A stretch of DNA of 64,000 bases, from NCBI RefSeq assembly GCF_001458295.1, contig NZ_CYUD01000005.1, positions 290,817-354,816 of the forward strand, given 5' to 3'. The stretch comes from Ruegeria denitrificans. GTDB lineage: Bacteria > Pseudomonadota > Alphaproteobacteria > Rhodobacterales > Rhodobacteraceae. The notes beneath the pieces were generated by a model. That model made no database searches, was not told the DNA's origin, and worked only from the letters and a program-made list of their open reading frames with translations. This document shows positions 53,691-62,341 of the stretch, one piece after another. Position numbers and translations under genes: made by a program. Position 1 is the stretch's first letter, and each line of letters starts with the position of its first letter.

Positions 53691-54126
53691 GACTGCCTCT
53701 CGGACAGTTGAAGTGACTCCAGTCTAATAGGTTTTTGCTCTTCAAGCTATCTTGGCTAGGGGCGCGACCTTGTTGGGCAATGGAAAGTTGACCGCGCCCT
53801 CCTCCGTCAAGCCCAGCAAGGCCATGAGATTCTTGCGATTTCGTCATTTCCGTAGCAAAATTGCTGCACCGTGAACAAACGGTAAGAAAACGGAAGCTGT
53901 ATCGCAGCGCTAACCATCTCGATGAAAGTCTCCTGTGGGCTGCCCGCAGGACTTTGCAAAGTCCGCTTTCTGCGCATTGTTGTCATTCGGGCATCGCGCA
54001 GCATCGGTCAGAGTGGGCTCGAAGCAGCCATTCGCTGCTCTGCGGCTGAACGGCCGTTCTGCGGACATTGCAGTCATTGACCTAAAGTTACATGATCACC
54101 ACCTGAAGGGCTTAAGTGGAGACACC
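53691..54126. repeat. Intergenic region with degenerate repeat (copy B)
   Basis: No gene is seen in these 436 bp. About 53952-54080 carries the longest version of the dispersed repeat: AAGTCCGCTTTCTGCGCATT, GGGCTCGAAGCAGCCATTCG, then TTCTGCGGACATTGCAGTC. A GGAG ribosome site (54118-54121) for the methyltransferase ends the region. The opposite strand should hold the promoter of the cyclase gene. Confidence 0.55.
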
Positions 54127-54747
54127 ATGGCAGACGAGAGAGTGAGCCACTGGGAGGAGGTCTACCGCGAGAAAGACGATACCCAGCTGAGTTGGCATCA
54201 GGATGATCCCTCGATCTCGTTGGAGCTCTGCGACGTGGTCGGCGTCGATAATGCCTCCTCCGTGATAGACATAGGCGGAGGCACTTCACGCTTCGCAGAA
54301 CGCCTGATCGAAAGAGGGCTGAGCGACGTTTCTGTGCTCGATTTATCCAAAGCTGCGCTTGATCGATCTCGTGGACAACTTGGCGCCGTAGGCGAGCAGA
54401 TTGAATGGATCGCAGCCGATGTCACAACCTGGAGCCCGGAGAGAAGCTATGATCTATGGCACGATCGCGCCGTATTTCATTTCCTTGTCGATGCGGACGA
54501 CCGTTCCGCCTACCGGGACCAGTTGTACCGCTGCCTTCTCCCAGGTAGCCATGCGATTATCGCAACGTTTGCGCTCGACGGTCCGGAGAAGTGCAGCGGT
54601 TTGCCAATCATTCGCTATGATCCAGAGGGGCTATGCGAGGTATTAGGCGATCGTATTTCTCTGGTCACGCATCGGAAGCACACACACCATACTCCCTGGG
54701 GAAGCTCTCAGTCCTTCCAATTCAGTTTGTTACGCGTGGGCCAGTAG
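54127..54747 (+). CDS. Class I SAM-dependent methyltransferase
   Basis: A 206-residue Rossmann-fold methyltransferase. It has motif I VIDIGGGTSRFAE (about 46-58), motif II VLDLSKAALDRSR, a WIAADVTTW adenine-side motif and a YDLWHDRAVFHFL motif (post IV). It starts MADERVSHWEEVYREKD, the usual length and form of the small thiopurine/tellurite-type methyltransferase group in proteobacteria. I chose the ATG at 54127, with GGAG 5 bp upstream; a longer frame to 53935 would translate the repeat region. It is a single-gene unit; the substrate is unknown. Confidence 0.88.
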   Translation: MADERVSHWEEVYREKDDTQLSWHQDDPSISLELCDVVGVDNASSVIDIGGGTSRFAERLIERGLSDVSVLDLSKAALDRSRGQLGAVGEQIEWIAADVTTWSPERSYDLWHDRAVFHFLVDADDRSAYRDQLYRCLLPGSHAIIATFALDGPEKCSGLPIIRYDPEGLCEVLGDRISLVTHRKHTHHTPWGSSQSFQFSLLRVGQ

Positions 54748-54930
54748 CGCTGCTGTTGCGCTGCTAATGCGCTTTGGCACGACTGTGACATCCAATGGCC
54801 TTGCTCATGCCTTCGGTGCAACTTTACTCATCCGGCGGCCGTCTTGCGGACGAAGTCGCCCTTCGGTTTCTTTCCAAGCCTGCGCATGATAATCTTTGAT
54901 AATTGCACTTTGCTCGGAGGAGGATGACCT

Positions 54931-56661
54931 CTGAAACGCAGGCTGACCGCCATACTAGCAGCCGATCTGGTTGGGTATTCCCGCCTTATGAACTCGGATC
55001 AAAGCGGAACGCTCAGCGCGTTGCGAGAGCTTCGATCTGGGCTTTTTGACCCTTCTGTAGTCGCGCATCGCGGCAATTTAGTGAAATGCATGGGGGATGG
55101 TTGGATAGTCGAGTTTCCATCAGTCTCTGACGCTGTGACCTGTGCTGTCGCCATTCAGAACTCTTTGGCCAGCGAGAATACGCTGAAGTTGAGAATTGGG
55201 ATACACACAGGTGAAGTCGTTTTCGAGGAGGATGATGTCTTTGGTAACGGCGTTAACGTCGCCGCTCGTTTGGAAGCGCTTGCCGAAGCCGGGCAGGTTC
55301 TTATCTCCGGCTCCGCCTATGAATGCCTGGACAGCAAAACGGCTTGCGCGTTCCAAGGCGGAGAAAACCGTGAGCTTAAGAACATTGATCGACCGGTGCC
55401 AGTCTGGTGGTGGGGGAACGCCGAGTCTGTAGATCCGCTTGATGATTTTGAACCGCCTGGGTCCCCTGACGGAACTGCAATCGCCGTATTGCCATTTGAC
55501 AACATTTCAGGCGACCCCGAACAGGAATATTTTTCGGACGGGTTGTCCGAAGACATAATTACTGCTCTGTCGAAACACCACTGGCTCGAGGTCGTCGCGC
55601 GCAACACGACCTTTGCCTACAAGGGAAAATCCCCGAATGTTCGGCAGCTCGCCGATGACTTGGACGCCGACTACGTTGTCGAAGGCTCGGTCAGGAAAGC
55701 GGGTGCGCGTATTCGAGTCACGGTTCAGCTGATTGACGCATCGACTGGCAACCACGTGTGGGCGGAAAAATATGACCGTCAGTTGGAAGACATCTTCGAT
55801 GTTCAGGACGAGATCACGGAGACAATTGTTGGCAGACTGGAGCCCGAGGTCGGAAATGCGATCCGGCGCAAGTTAGAAGATTCGCCGCGCCGAAACCCCC
55901 ATGCCTGGGACTGCTATCATCTTGGGCTTGCGCACTTTTACAAGTTTACTGCCGTAAGCAACCGTGAAGCTCAGAGGTTGTTTCTCCAAAGTCGCGAACT
56001 GGACCCCAGTTTTCCCGAGGCACATGCTTGGTGGGCCTATGCCACGATTCTCGGGATGGTGTATTGGGACACGGAACCGGATTCTGCCCTTATGGACGAA
56101 GCGCTGGCTGCCGCACGCACCGCCGTTTCAATGGATAACCAGAATGCGCTGCTCTACATGCTGATGGGCAGAGTCCAATTGGCCCGCCGGGAATACCGCA
56201 GCGCGCTGGCTGAGAATGAAACCGCAATCAAATTGAACCCGACGCTGGCCCCAGCATATTGCGGATTGGGAGACTCACTTTCCTATGAGGGACGATACGA
56301 AGAGGCGATTGCTAATTTCGAGAAAGCCGTGGAGATGAGCCCCAACCATCCGCAGCTTTGGGCTTTTCTGAGTTATGGCGCGCTGACTCTGCTTTTCGAT
56401 CACCAGTTCGAGAAAGCTCTGGACTGGGCAGAGCGGGCTCGCGATGTACCAAATTGCCAATACTGGGCTACCGCGCATGCAGTCGTGGCGCTTGCCAATC
56501 TCGGCCGGGACAAAGATTTGGCGAAGATGGTGCATAACTTAATGGTGCAAGAGCCGAAATTCTCGCGGTCATTCGCAAAAAAGAAGCTGTTCTATCTGAA
56601 GCGGGACGATCAAATGGAACTTTACCTTGAAGGGCTTGCAAAGGCAGGTATCCCGGCCTGA
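54931..56661 (+). CDS. Class III adenylate/guanylate cyclase with TolB-like and TPR domains, CTG start
   Basis: A 576-residue protein. The cyclase domain must begin with KRRLTAILAADLVGYSRLM, which contains the first metal aspartate (D12). A TGA stop lies only 2 codons upstream, and the sole codon with a good ribosome site is the CTG at 54931, 7 bp after GGAGGAGG (54916-54923). Starting at the ATG at 54988 would lose the metal Asp. The second Asp is in KCMGDGWIVEF. Next comes a TolB-N-like domain (AVLPFDNISGDPEQEYFSDG, about 175-300) and then TPR repeats to the end. It probably makes cAMP in response to a stimulus sensed by the C-terminal part. The overlapping ATG at 54924 is in another frame and leads to a stop after 50 or so codons. 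Confidence 0.82.
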   Translation: MKRRLTAILAADLVGYSRLMNSDQSGTLSALRELRSGLFDPSVVAHRGNLVKCMGDGWIVEFPSVSDAVTCAVAIQNSLASENTLKLRIGIHTGEVVFEEDDVFGNGVNVAARLEALAEAGQVLISGSAYECLDSKTACAFQGGENRELKNIDRPVPVWWWGNAESVDPLDDFEPPGSPDGTAIAVLPFDNISGDPEQEYFSDGLSEDIITALSKHHWLEVVARNTTFAYKGKSPNVRQLADDLDADYVVEGSVRKAGARIRVTVQLIDASTGNHVWAEKYDRQLEDIFDVQDEITETIVGRLEPEVGNAIRRKLEDSPRRNPHAWDCYHLGLAHFYKFTAVSNREAQRLFLQSRELDPSFPEAHAWWAYATILGMVYWDTEPDSALMDEALAAARTAVSMDNQNALLYMLMGRVQLARREYRSALAENETAIKLNPTLAPAYCGLGDSLSYEGRYEEAIANFEKAVEMSPNHPQLWAFLSYGALTLLFDHQFEKALDWAERARDVPNCQYWATAHAVVALANLGRDKDLAKMVHNLMVQEPKFSRSFAKKKLFYLKRDDQMELYLEGLAKAGIPA

Positions 56662-56734
56662 TTTTTCCTGTGATCGGCCCTAGCTTTGCCGCTTGTCTTG
56701 AATGCGTGCGTCAGGTCAAGCCGAATGACCGCAA

Positions 56735-56820
56735 AGGGTTCGAAGCCGTCTTTCGCCGCACGCGGTATGAATGACCACTCTGCGGACGAAACCGCCATTC
56801 GCCGCAATGCCGCAATGCAA
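56735..56820. repeat. Degenerate intergenic repeat (copy D)
   Basis: Contains TTCGAAGCCGTCTTTCGCCG, then TCTGCGGACGAAACCGCCAT and TCGCCGCAATGCCGCAATGC, variants of the repeat seen at 50.1, 54.0 and 62.0 kb. A shorter piece is at 54825-54870 (GTCTTGCGGACGAAGTCGCC). No coding potential is apparent. Confidence 0.5.
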
Positions 56821-56884
56821 GCTGGGACTAATGGCATCAGGTCGAGATTTTGTCGCGCTTGCAAAGCATTCTCATCAATAGCCA

Positions 56885-57907
56885 TCAAGACCAATCGCCT
56901 AGGTTCTTACGGTATTCGGTTGGAGAAATGCCTCTCGCATTTTTAAACGCGCGGCTAAAATTATTGGCTGCGTCGTATCCCAGATCAGAAGCAATTCCGG
57001 AAATCGTATACGATGGAATGGCAAGCAATTCCGTGGCCCTGTTTATGCGCACTTCATTCACGATCTCGCGAAATCCGATACCTTCTTTCTCAAGCTTGCG
57101 CTGCATCGTCCGTACACCAAGGTCGAGGGCCCGCGCCGCCGTTTCAATGGAGATATCATTCAAGTTAAGTTTTTGCCGTGCAATCTCCGCAACTTGATCA
57201 CGCAAGGTTTGGGGCGGGCCTCCGAAGCGTTCTCTAGCAATATCCTGAACGGTTATTAGTGCGTTTTTTGGTGAAAATTGTAAGGTTTCAGATTGCAGGC
57301 AGGAGTTGTCAAACTCCACACCAAGCCTTGGAGCATTCCAAATGATCGGGCACCCAAAGGTGTCTTCGACCTCGTGCGCTTTCCGAACTTTCGGGAAATC
57401 CAGCAAAACCGCTGACGGGTTCCACCCCCCTCCCAGATAGGTCCGAAAAATGCTCAAGAAAACACCGATCGCCGAGAACCCGATGTCTGCGTAAGCGCGA
57501 TGCGGACGCAACCCGAATTCATAATAATAAAATGAGGTGTCACCATCCGTCTCAAGCCACGCACGGTCGGTGGAAGAGTGAAATGGCATGACTGCAGACG
57601 CGCGGGTCAAAGCATCTCTCAGTTTTGGGGCTGACAATACGTATTGCCCCCATGCTCCATAGTCGGCAACGGTCAGGAACGGTGCCCAGAGCAATCCGAT
57701 GTTTTGTTGTCCCGCTGAACGTGCTGCCTCATGCATAAACGTCGCCAGCGAATACTCCGATATGTATCCATCGCGCTCGTCGACAAATTGAAGTGGTAAA
57801 TCTGCAGCGTCAAAGGCCTTTGCAAGCCTCTTTTCACCGGCAACCTCCACTACGAACTGAGGCATTGCTCCGAGTGCTTTAGCAGAAATCATCGCAGGTA
57901 ACGCCAT
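56885..57907 (-). CDS. AraC-family transcriptional regulator
   Basis: A 340-residue regulator. The N-terminal ~200 residues have the OruR/ArgR-like sensor form (FLTVADYGAWGQYVLSAPKL, YYYEFGLRPHRAYADI), and the C-terminal ~90 residues contain the two HTH motifs (IETAARALDLGVRTMQRKLE and SGIASDLGYDAANNFSRAFK, then GISPTEYRKNL). I start at 57907 (MALPAMISAKAL); the extension to 57973 runs into the promoter region. It diverges from the DUF1254 gene pair and probably controls it. The effector is unknown. Confidence 0.88.
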   Translation of the reverse strand: MALPAMISAKALGAMPQFVVEVAGEKRLAKAFDAADLPLQFVDERDGYISEYSLATFMHEAARSAGQQNIGLLWAPFLTVADYGAWGQYVLSAPKLRDALTRASAVMPFHSSTDRAWLETDGDTSFYYYEFGLRPHRAYADIGFSAIGVFLSIFRTYLGGGWNPSAVLLDFPKVRKAHEVEDTFGCPIIWNAPRLGVEFDNSCLQSETLQFSPKNALITVQDIARERFGGPPQTLRDQVAEIARQKLNLNDISIETAARALDLGVRTMQRKLEKEGIGFREIVNEVRINRATELLAIPSYTISGIASDLGYDAANNFSRAFKNARGISPTEYRKNLGDWS

Positions 57908-58008
57908 AATATATTTCCCAAAAATCTGCAGTGTTGACGTGAAATGATACGCATTCCAATCGCAAATGTGCAATCAAAAGGCGAAGTATGTCTTGGGGGG
58001 GGATATTC

Positions 58009-59523
58009 ATGTCCAATAAACGCAACGTGTTAAGCCAAAGCTTGCTGAAGCATATTCTTGCCATTGTAGTCGGCTCGATGGTCGCAACAACGTCGGTATT
58101 TGCGCAATCTTTCAATGATACGGGTGATATTCTGGCACGGTCCAGCGAAGTCGAAGACATCGAGTACCAAATCATGGTGCAGCGCGCCACTCAGACAGCA
58201 ATCTGGGGCATGCCTGCCGCTGGCATGATCGACTTCCTAAAAGGTATTCGCCGGGATCTAGGCGGCGATTACAATGACATTGTTTACCTCAACAAGCCGT
58301 TTGACTCCAAACACGGGTTTCTGACCGCCAATGATGTGACCGCCTATGCCTGGGCCTCAATGACTTCAGAGCCCGGTCCCCTCGTTATCGAAGTTCCCGC
58401 CGCGACCGAAAAGGTCAATTACTTCGGCACCATAGTGAACGCTTGGGACGTGCCGATCGCCGACGTGGGGCCAGACGGATTTGATGAGGGAGCCGGTGGC
58501 AAGTATCTAATGCTTCCACCTGACTATGATGGCGAAATGTCGATCGAAGACCTGACCGAAGCAGGGTTTCTACCGTTCGAAACCGACACATACGAATACG
58601 GATTTTCATTCCGGCCAAAGCTCACCAATGGTGGAACAGATGCTGATGCGGCCGAATACGCGCAGACAATCAAAGTCTACTACCTGTCCGAAGCCGACAA
58701 CCCGCCGGCGAACACTTATCATGAAGCGTCGGATGTACCCTATGACTCGCTGCCGTACTACAACGAAACCTTCTTTCAAGATCTGAACGACTACGTCCAA
58801 AACAACCCGGTCCGTCCTCAGGACAAGGTCATGGTGAGTCTTCTGAAGGATCTAGGCATCGAGAAAGGCAAGCCCTTCGAGCCAAACGAGCGGCAAGTGC
58901 AGGCAATGGAAGAGGGGTTGTTGTTGGCCTATGCTTCGATGCAGCATTACTTCGTGACACCCGGCAAGGCGATGCTACCGCTTTGGGTCGACGAAAATAA
59001 TGAGCTCAGGTCCCAATGGCTGATCTGGGATTTCGCCGAGGGCCAGGCGGAGCTGGGGTTTCCATATGAAACAGACACCGAGGTTCTCGTCGATGCGCGT
59101 GCAGGCGGCAGCTACTTCTGGATCACATACCTGCCCAAGCAACTTGGCGGTGGAACATTCTACCTGACCGGTTTGCGGGACAGCGATGGCGAAATGTACG
59201 ACCACAATCTGACTTACAAGCTGAACGTTCCGGCGGACACTCCGGCCGAGGATTTTTGGTCAGTCATAGTCTACTCGATGGAGACCAAGAGCTTCATCCG
59301 AAATGTTGAACCTGTGGGCCTTTCAGAGCGTGATACCGACACTATGCAAGTCAACGATGACGGTTCGTACGACATCTACTTTGGCCCAGAAGCACCAGAG
59401 GGACAGGAAAGTAACTGGATACCAACTACTGAACCGTACTTCCTTTTGTTCCGCCTCTACGGCCCGGAGGAAGGGTGGCTTGAAAGCGGCTGGCAATTGC
59501 CAGACTTGGAAAAGGTCAACTAG
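58009..59523 (+). CDS. Exported DUF1254/DUF1214 domain protein
   Basis: A 504-residue protein with a signal peptide (LLKHILAIVVGSMVATTSVFAQ). The first part (about 40-165) shows the DUF1254 pattern (RATQTAIWGMPAAGMIDFLK, GPLVIEVPAA, AGGKYLMLPPDY) and the last ~120 residues the DUF1214 pattern (WSVIVYSMETKSF, DGSYDIYFGPEAPEG, ESNWIPT, FRLYGPEEGWL). Function of the family is not established. GGGGGGG lies 5 bp before the ATG at 58009. It is followed after 160 bp by a second member fused to an OmpA domain, and it diverges from an AraC regulator. Confidence 0.87.
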   Translation: MSNKRNVLSQSLLKHILAIVVGSMVATTSVFAQSFNDTGDILARSSEVEDIEYQIMVQRATQTAIWGMPAAGMIDFLKGIRRDLGGDYNDIVYLNKPFDSKHGFLTANDVTAYAWASMTSEPGPLVIEVPAATEKVNYFGTIVNAWDVPIADVGPDGFDEGAGGKYLMLPPDYDGEMSIEDLTEAGFLPFETDTYEYGFSFRPKLTNGGTDADAAEYAQTIKVYYLSEADNPPANTYHEASDVPYDSLPYYNETFFQDLNDYVQNNPVRPQDKVMVSLLKDLGIEKGKPFEPNERQVQAMEEGLLLAYASMQHYFVTPGKAMLPLWVDENNELRSQWLIWDFAEGQAELGFPYETDTEVLVDARAGGSYFWITYLPKQLGGGTFYLTGLRDSDGEMYDHNLTYKLNVPADTPAEDFWSVIVYSMETKSFIRNVEPVGLSERDTDTMQVNDDGSYDIYFGPEAPEGQESNWIPTTEPYFLLFRLYGPEEGWLESGWQLPDLEKVN

Positions 59524-59682
59524 CTGAACGGCTTCGCAATTGAGTATGGGCGCTGATCCGTATTGGCACCAACCCATCGATCAGCAATCGGAGAGGCGTC
59601 GCATTCCTAGGAACGACGTTTCTCCAAAAGCAAAGCCAAAGTGTTGTGAAAAAAGTCAACGAAAAAAAGGGGGAGAACCAGA

Positions 59683-61671
59683 ATGATAAGCTTAAAGACT
59701 GGTCTGACTGCGATGGTACTTGCGCTCGCAGTTACGGCGGGACCGATTAAGGCGCAACAGTTCGGCCAAGAAAGGGCGCGAGCGGTTGGTGAGCTTACGG
59801 ATGCCGCCGTAGTATCCGCTCTGCGCGAAGATGGTCGCGTCTCGATGAGCGGCGGATTTTTTGAAACCGACAGCGACGCACTGAGTGGCACATCGCCAGA
59901 AGTGTTGTTCAAGGTCGCAAGTGCAATGGCGACATTGCCGGAAATGCGACTGGCGATCGTGGGGCATACAGACTCAGTGGGCGATTTCACCTACAACATC
60001 GACCTTGCTGAGCGCAGAGCTACGGCCGTACGCAATGCACTGATGGCTGAGCCCTACAACGTAGCAGCGGAACGACTGGTCGCAATGGGAGCAGGTCCAA
60101 TCGCGCCGGTTGCATCAAACCTGTCGGATGAGGGACGTGCATTGAACCGTCGTGTGGAATTTGTGTTGCTCGATGAAGAACTCATGGAGCAAGGAGGCAC
60201 AGTTCAAAACGAAATTGCACTGCCTTCACAATCAGACGCGGAATATGCTGCAAAAGTACCCGAGAACGTTCTGACGCCAGACCAAGTTGAAACCAATACA
60301 CTCGGGACTTTGGAGTTCTTTGACGGAATGCCTTCACCAGACACGGTTCAGAAGACATTCGACAACCTCGACCTTGTGAGAGCGACCACTGCTTTCCTCG
60401 ACGGAATGAAGATCGCGTCGCTTCGGGGTATGTTTCAGGGGTACGAGGATTTGGGTGCGCAACCCAATGATGTTGTGATTGCGGAAACACTTTTGGATGC
60501 GCGTTCGATCTGGCTCACACCGAATACGACAACAATATACATTGGTTCCAATGTTGATGTTTCTGAAGGCCCGATGGTCATTGAAGTACCGGCTGGTTTG
60601 CTTGGACTGTTGGACGATGCCGCCTTCGAATATGTCGCCGACATTGGGGCTCTCGGCGCTGACAAGGGTGAAGGTGGCAAATACCTTTTACTACACAACG
60701 ACGATGACACAGTTGTGCCGGAAGGATACTTCGAGCTGCGTACAAAAACCTATGAACATTGGTTGCTGTTGCGTCGATCGCCTGGGCCAGACGGAGACAC
60801 GGCAGGGCCGGTTGCCGAGATCAAGGCGGGGTTGAATGTCTACCCACTGAGCGAAGCTGAAAACCGGCCCGCCGAGACCTTTATCAATATGTCAGGTACA
60901 CAACACAACACCGTACACGCCAACAACGAAGACTTCTTCGAAGAGATACATGTGGCGCTCGACAACAATCCGATTGGCGCATTCTCGCCCGAGATCGTCG
61001 GAACCTTCGCGTCCATTGGAATCAAAAAGGGAGAGCCCTTTGAGCCAGACGCACGTATGCAAGGAATTTACAGAGAGGCGGCAGCAATCGCGAATGCGAC
61101 AGCGCGCTCAATCACGTACGCCTCTCGAGATCCCGGCGTATTCTTCTATAAAGACCGGCGGTGGAACTCTCCTTTCCAGCGGCAAAGCTACCTCTTTCTC
61201 GAAGACGGCGCACGCATACTCGATGACCGGACATATTTCTTCTACATGGCCACAGGCATCACTCCTGCGATGACCTCACCGCCAGTGGGGTCGGGCTCTG
61301 TCTATGCCATGACAGCGCGTGATATGAATGGCGAGTACTTGGATGGTTCGAAAACGTACAAGATTACGCTTCCAACACCTATTCCAGCAAAAAACTTCGT
61401 GTCGTTCATGCTCTACAGCGGCCAGACCCGTTCGATCCTTGAAACGGATCAGCAAGCTGGTGGTATCGATTCAAACCGCGAAGGCATCAAGCCTAATGAG
61501 GATGGAAGCTACACCATCTATTTCGGACCTGAAGCGCCCGAAGGTTGGGAAAACAACTGGGCAGAAACTGCGCCTGGGAGAAGCTTTAATGTAATGATGC
61601 GGCTATATGGGCCGCTCGAACCTTGGTTCGACAAATCGTGGAAGCCAGGTGATCTCGAATTGGTAGAGTAA
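59683..61671 (+). CDS. OmpA-like domain fused to a DUF1254/DUF1214 protein
   Basis: A 662-residue exported protein. A signal peptide (AMVLALAVTAGPIKAQQ) is followed by a complete OmpA-type peptidoglycan-binding domain (about 55-170). Its key residues are intact: GHTDSVGDFTYNIDLAERRA and GRALNRRVEFVLL, with the Asp and Arg that bind diaminopimelate. Residues ~190-662 are a DUF1254/DUF1214 protein (GPMVIEVPAGLLGLLDD, GEGGKYLLLHND, DGSYTIYFGPEAPEGWENNW), a paralogue of the previous gene. The OmpA part would anchor the enzyme-like part to the cell wall. GGGGGAG precedes the ATG. A leftover OmpA 3' fragment lies just downstream, a clue to how the fusion arose. Confidence 0.87.
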   Translation: MISLKTGLTAMVLALAVTAGPIKAQQFGQERARAVGELTDAAVVSALREDGRVSMSGGFFETDSDALSGTSPEVLFKVASAMATLPEMRLAIVGHTDSVGDFTYNIDLAERRATAVRNALMAEPYNVAAERLVAMGAGPIAPVASNLSDEGRALNRRVEFVLLDEELMEQGGTVQNEIALPSQSDAEYAAKVPENVLTPDQVETNTLGTLEFFDGMPSPDTVQKTFDNLDLVRATTAFLDGMKIASLRGMFQGYEDLGAQPNDVVIAETLLDARSIWLTPNTTTIYIGSNVDVSEGPMVIEVPAGLLGLLDDAAFEYVADIGALGADKGEGGKYLLLHNDDDTVVPEGYFELRTKTYEHWLLLRRSPGPDGDTAGPVAEIKAGLNVYPLSEAENRPAETFINMSGTQHNTVHANNEDFFEEIHVALDNNPIGAFSPEIVGTFASIGIKKGEPFEPDARMQGIYREAAAIANATARSITYASRDPGVFFYKDRRWNSPFQRQSYLFLEDGARILDDRTYFFYMATGITPAMTSPPVGSGSVYAMTARDMNGEYLDGSKTYKITLPTPIPAKNFVSFMLYSGQTRSILETDQQAGGIDSNREGIKPNEDGSYTIYFGPEAPEGWENNWAETAPGRSFNVMMRLYGPLEPWFDKSWKPGDLELVE

Positions 61672-61686
61672 TTGATTAGGCAAAAA

Positions 61687-61709
61687 CCTCGCCACTTTGA
61701 GTGGCGGGG
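61687..61709 (+). terminator. Stem-loop after the OmpA-DUF1254 gene
   Basis: CCTCGCCACT (61687-61696) pairs with AGTGGCGGGG (61700-61709) through a 3-base loop, with one G-T pair, 15 bp past the stop. No T-run follows, so termination would be weak. Confidence 0.45.
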
Positions 61710-61713
61710 CGAT

Positions 61714-61836
61714 TACGGTATAGACAGCGCACGTTTGTTCTCGGCAGGTGCCAGCTTCCTTGCCCCGATTGCGAGCAACGAAACCGAAGAGGGCCGTGCG
61801 CTAAACCGACGCGTAGAACTCGTCAGAGCTCATTAA
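61714..61836 (+). pseudogene. 3' remnant of an OmpA-domain gene
   Basis: An open stretch with no start encodes YGIDSARLFSAGASFLAPIA, then SNETEEGRALNRRVELVRAH and a TAA. It aligns with YNVAAERLVAMGAGPIAPVA and DEGRALNRRVEFV of the fusion protein just upstream, so it is the last third of an OmpA-like domain. It lies 43 bp after the stop of that gene. It probably marks the original 3' end of an OmpA gene into which, or beside which, the DUF1254 part was joined. Confidence 0.8.
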
Positions 61837-61987
61837 ACAGTGAACGGGGCGCGTTGGCGCGTCCCGTTCAAATCCCTGCGTTGGTGCAACCAAGTAATTT
61901 TTAGTCTTGAGCCAAGGCATGTCTTTATTTTTCTGGCGGGCCTGTCGATCAAGTCGACTATTAGCAAAGGACGCGATTTCATTTCGG

Positions 61988-62040
61988 CTGGTTTGGGCTC
62001 TGAGCAGCCATTTGCTGCCTTTGGTGCAAATGTATGCTCT
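61988..62040. repeat. Degenerate intergenic repeat (copy E)
   Basis: TTTGGGCTCTGAGCAGCCAT followed by TTGCTGCCTTTGG matches the GGGCTC..AGCAGCCATT.GCTGC core of the 54.0-kb copy. The surrounding 61837-62062 shows no gene. Confidence 0.55.
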
Positions 62041-62062
62041 GCCTTCACTTTTCATTCCCTAA

Positions 62063-62341
62063 TCAGTTGATCAATTTCTGTAGTTCCTTGTCGGCGCGGA
62101 TCAGTTCGCTGATCGTTTTGCGGGTCCGCTCGGTACTTCGTGATCTTTCTCCGTGCTTCCACGACGGATGGCTTGACCCAGCAGCGTGCCCACCTCTAGC
62201 CCCATGCATGCGACAAACACTCCAGCCTCGAACGGCGGGTGCGCGGCACCGCATACCACTGGACTTCGCCGTGGCGGTGCATCTGGGCGCATCATTGAGC
62301 CGTTTAGTGGGGTCCATGAGGTTGTCGTCACTTTTTGTCAT
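62063..62341 (-). CDS. Small HGG-type zinc-ribbon-like accessory protein
   Basis: A 92-residue protein with the pattern CTATAKSSGMRCRAPAVRG, then CRMHGARGGHAAG, HPSWKHGERS and a helical end. Short proteins of this type, with Cys-x(n)-C-x-H elements, are common in phage- and plasmid-derived parts of alphaproteobacterial genomes; their function is not known to me. Its start (62341) lies inside the end of the 211-residue gene (14-bp overlap), and a frame extending further upstream is less likely. Part of the four-gene minus-strand accessory cluster. Confidence 0.65.
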   Translation of the reverse strand: MTKSDDNLMDPTKRLNDAPRCTATAKSSGMRCRAPAVRGWSVCRMHGARGGHAAGSSHPSWKHGERSRSTERTRKTISELIRADKELQKLIN

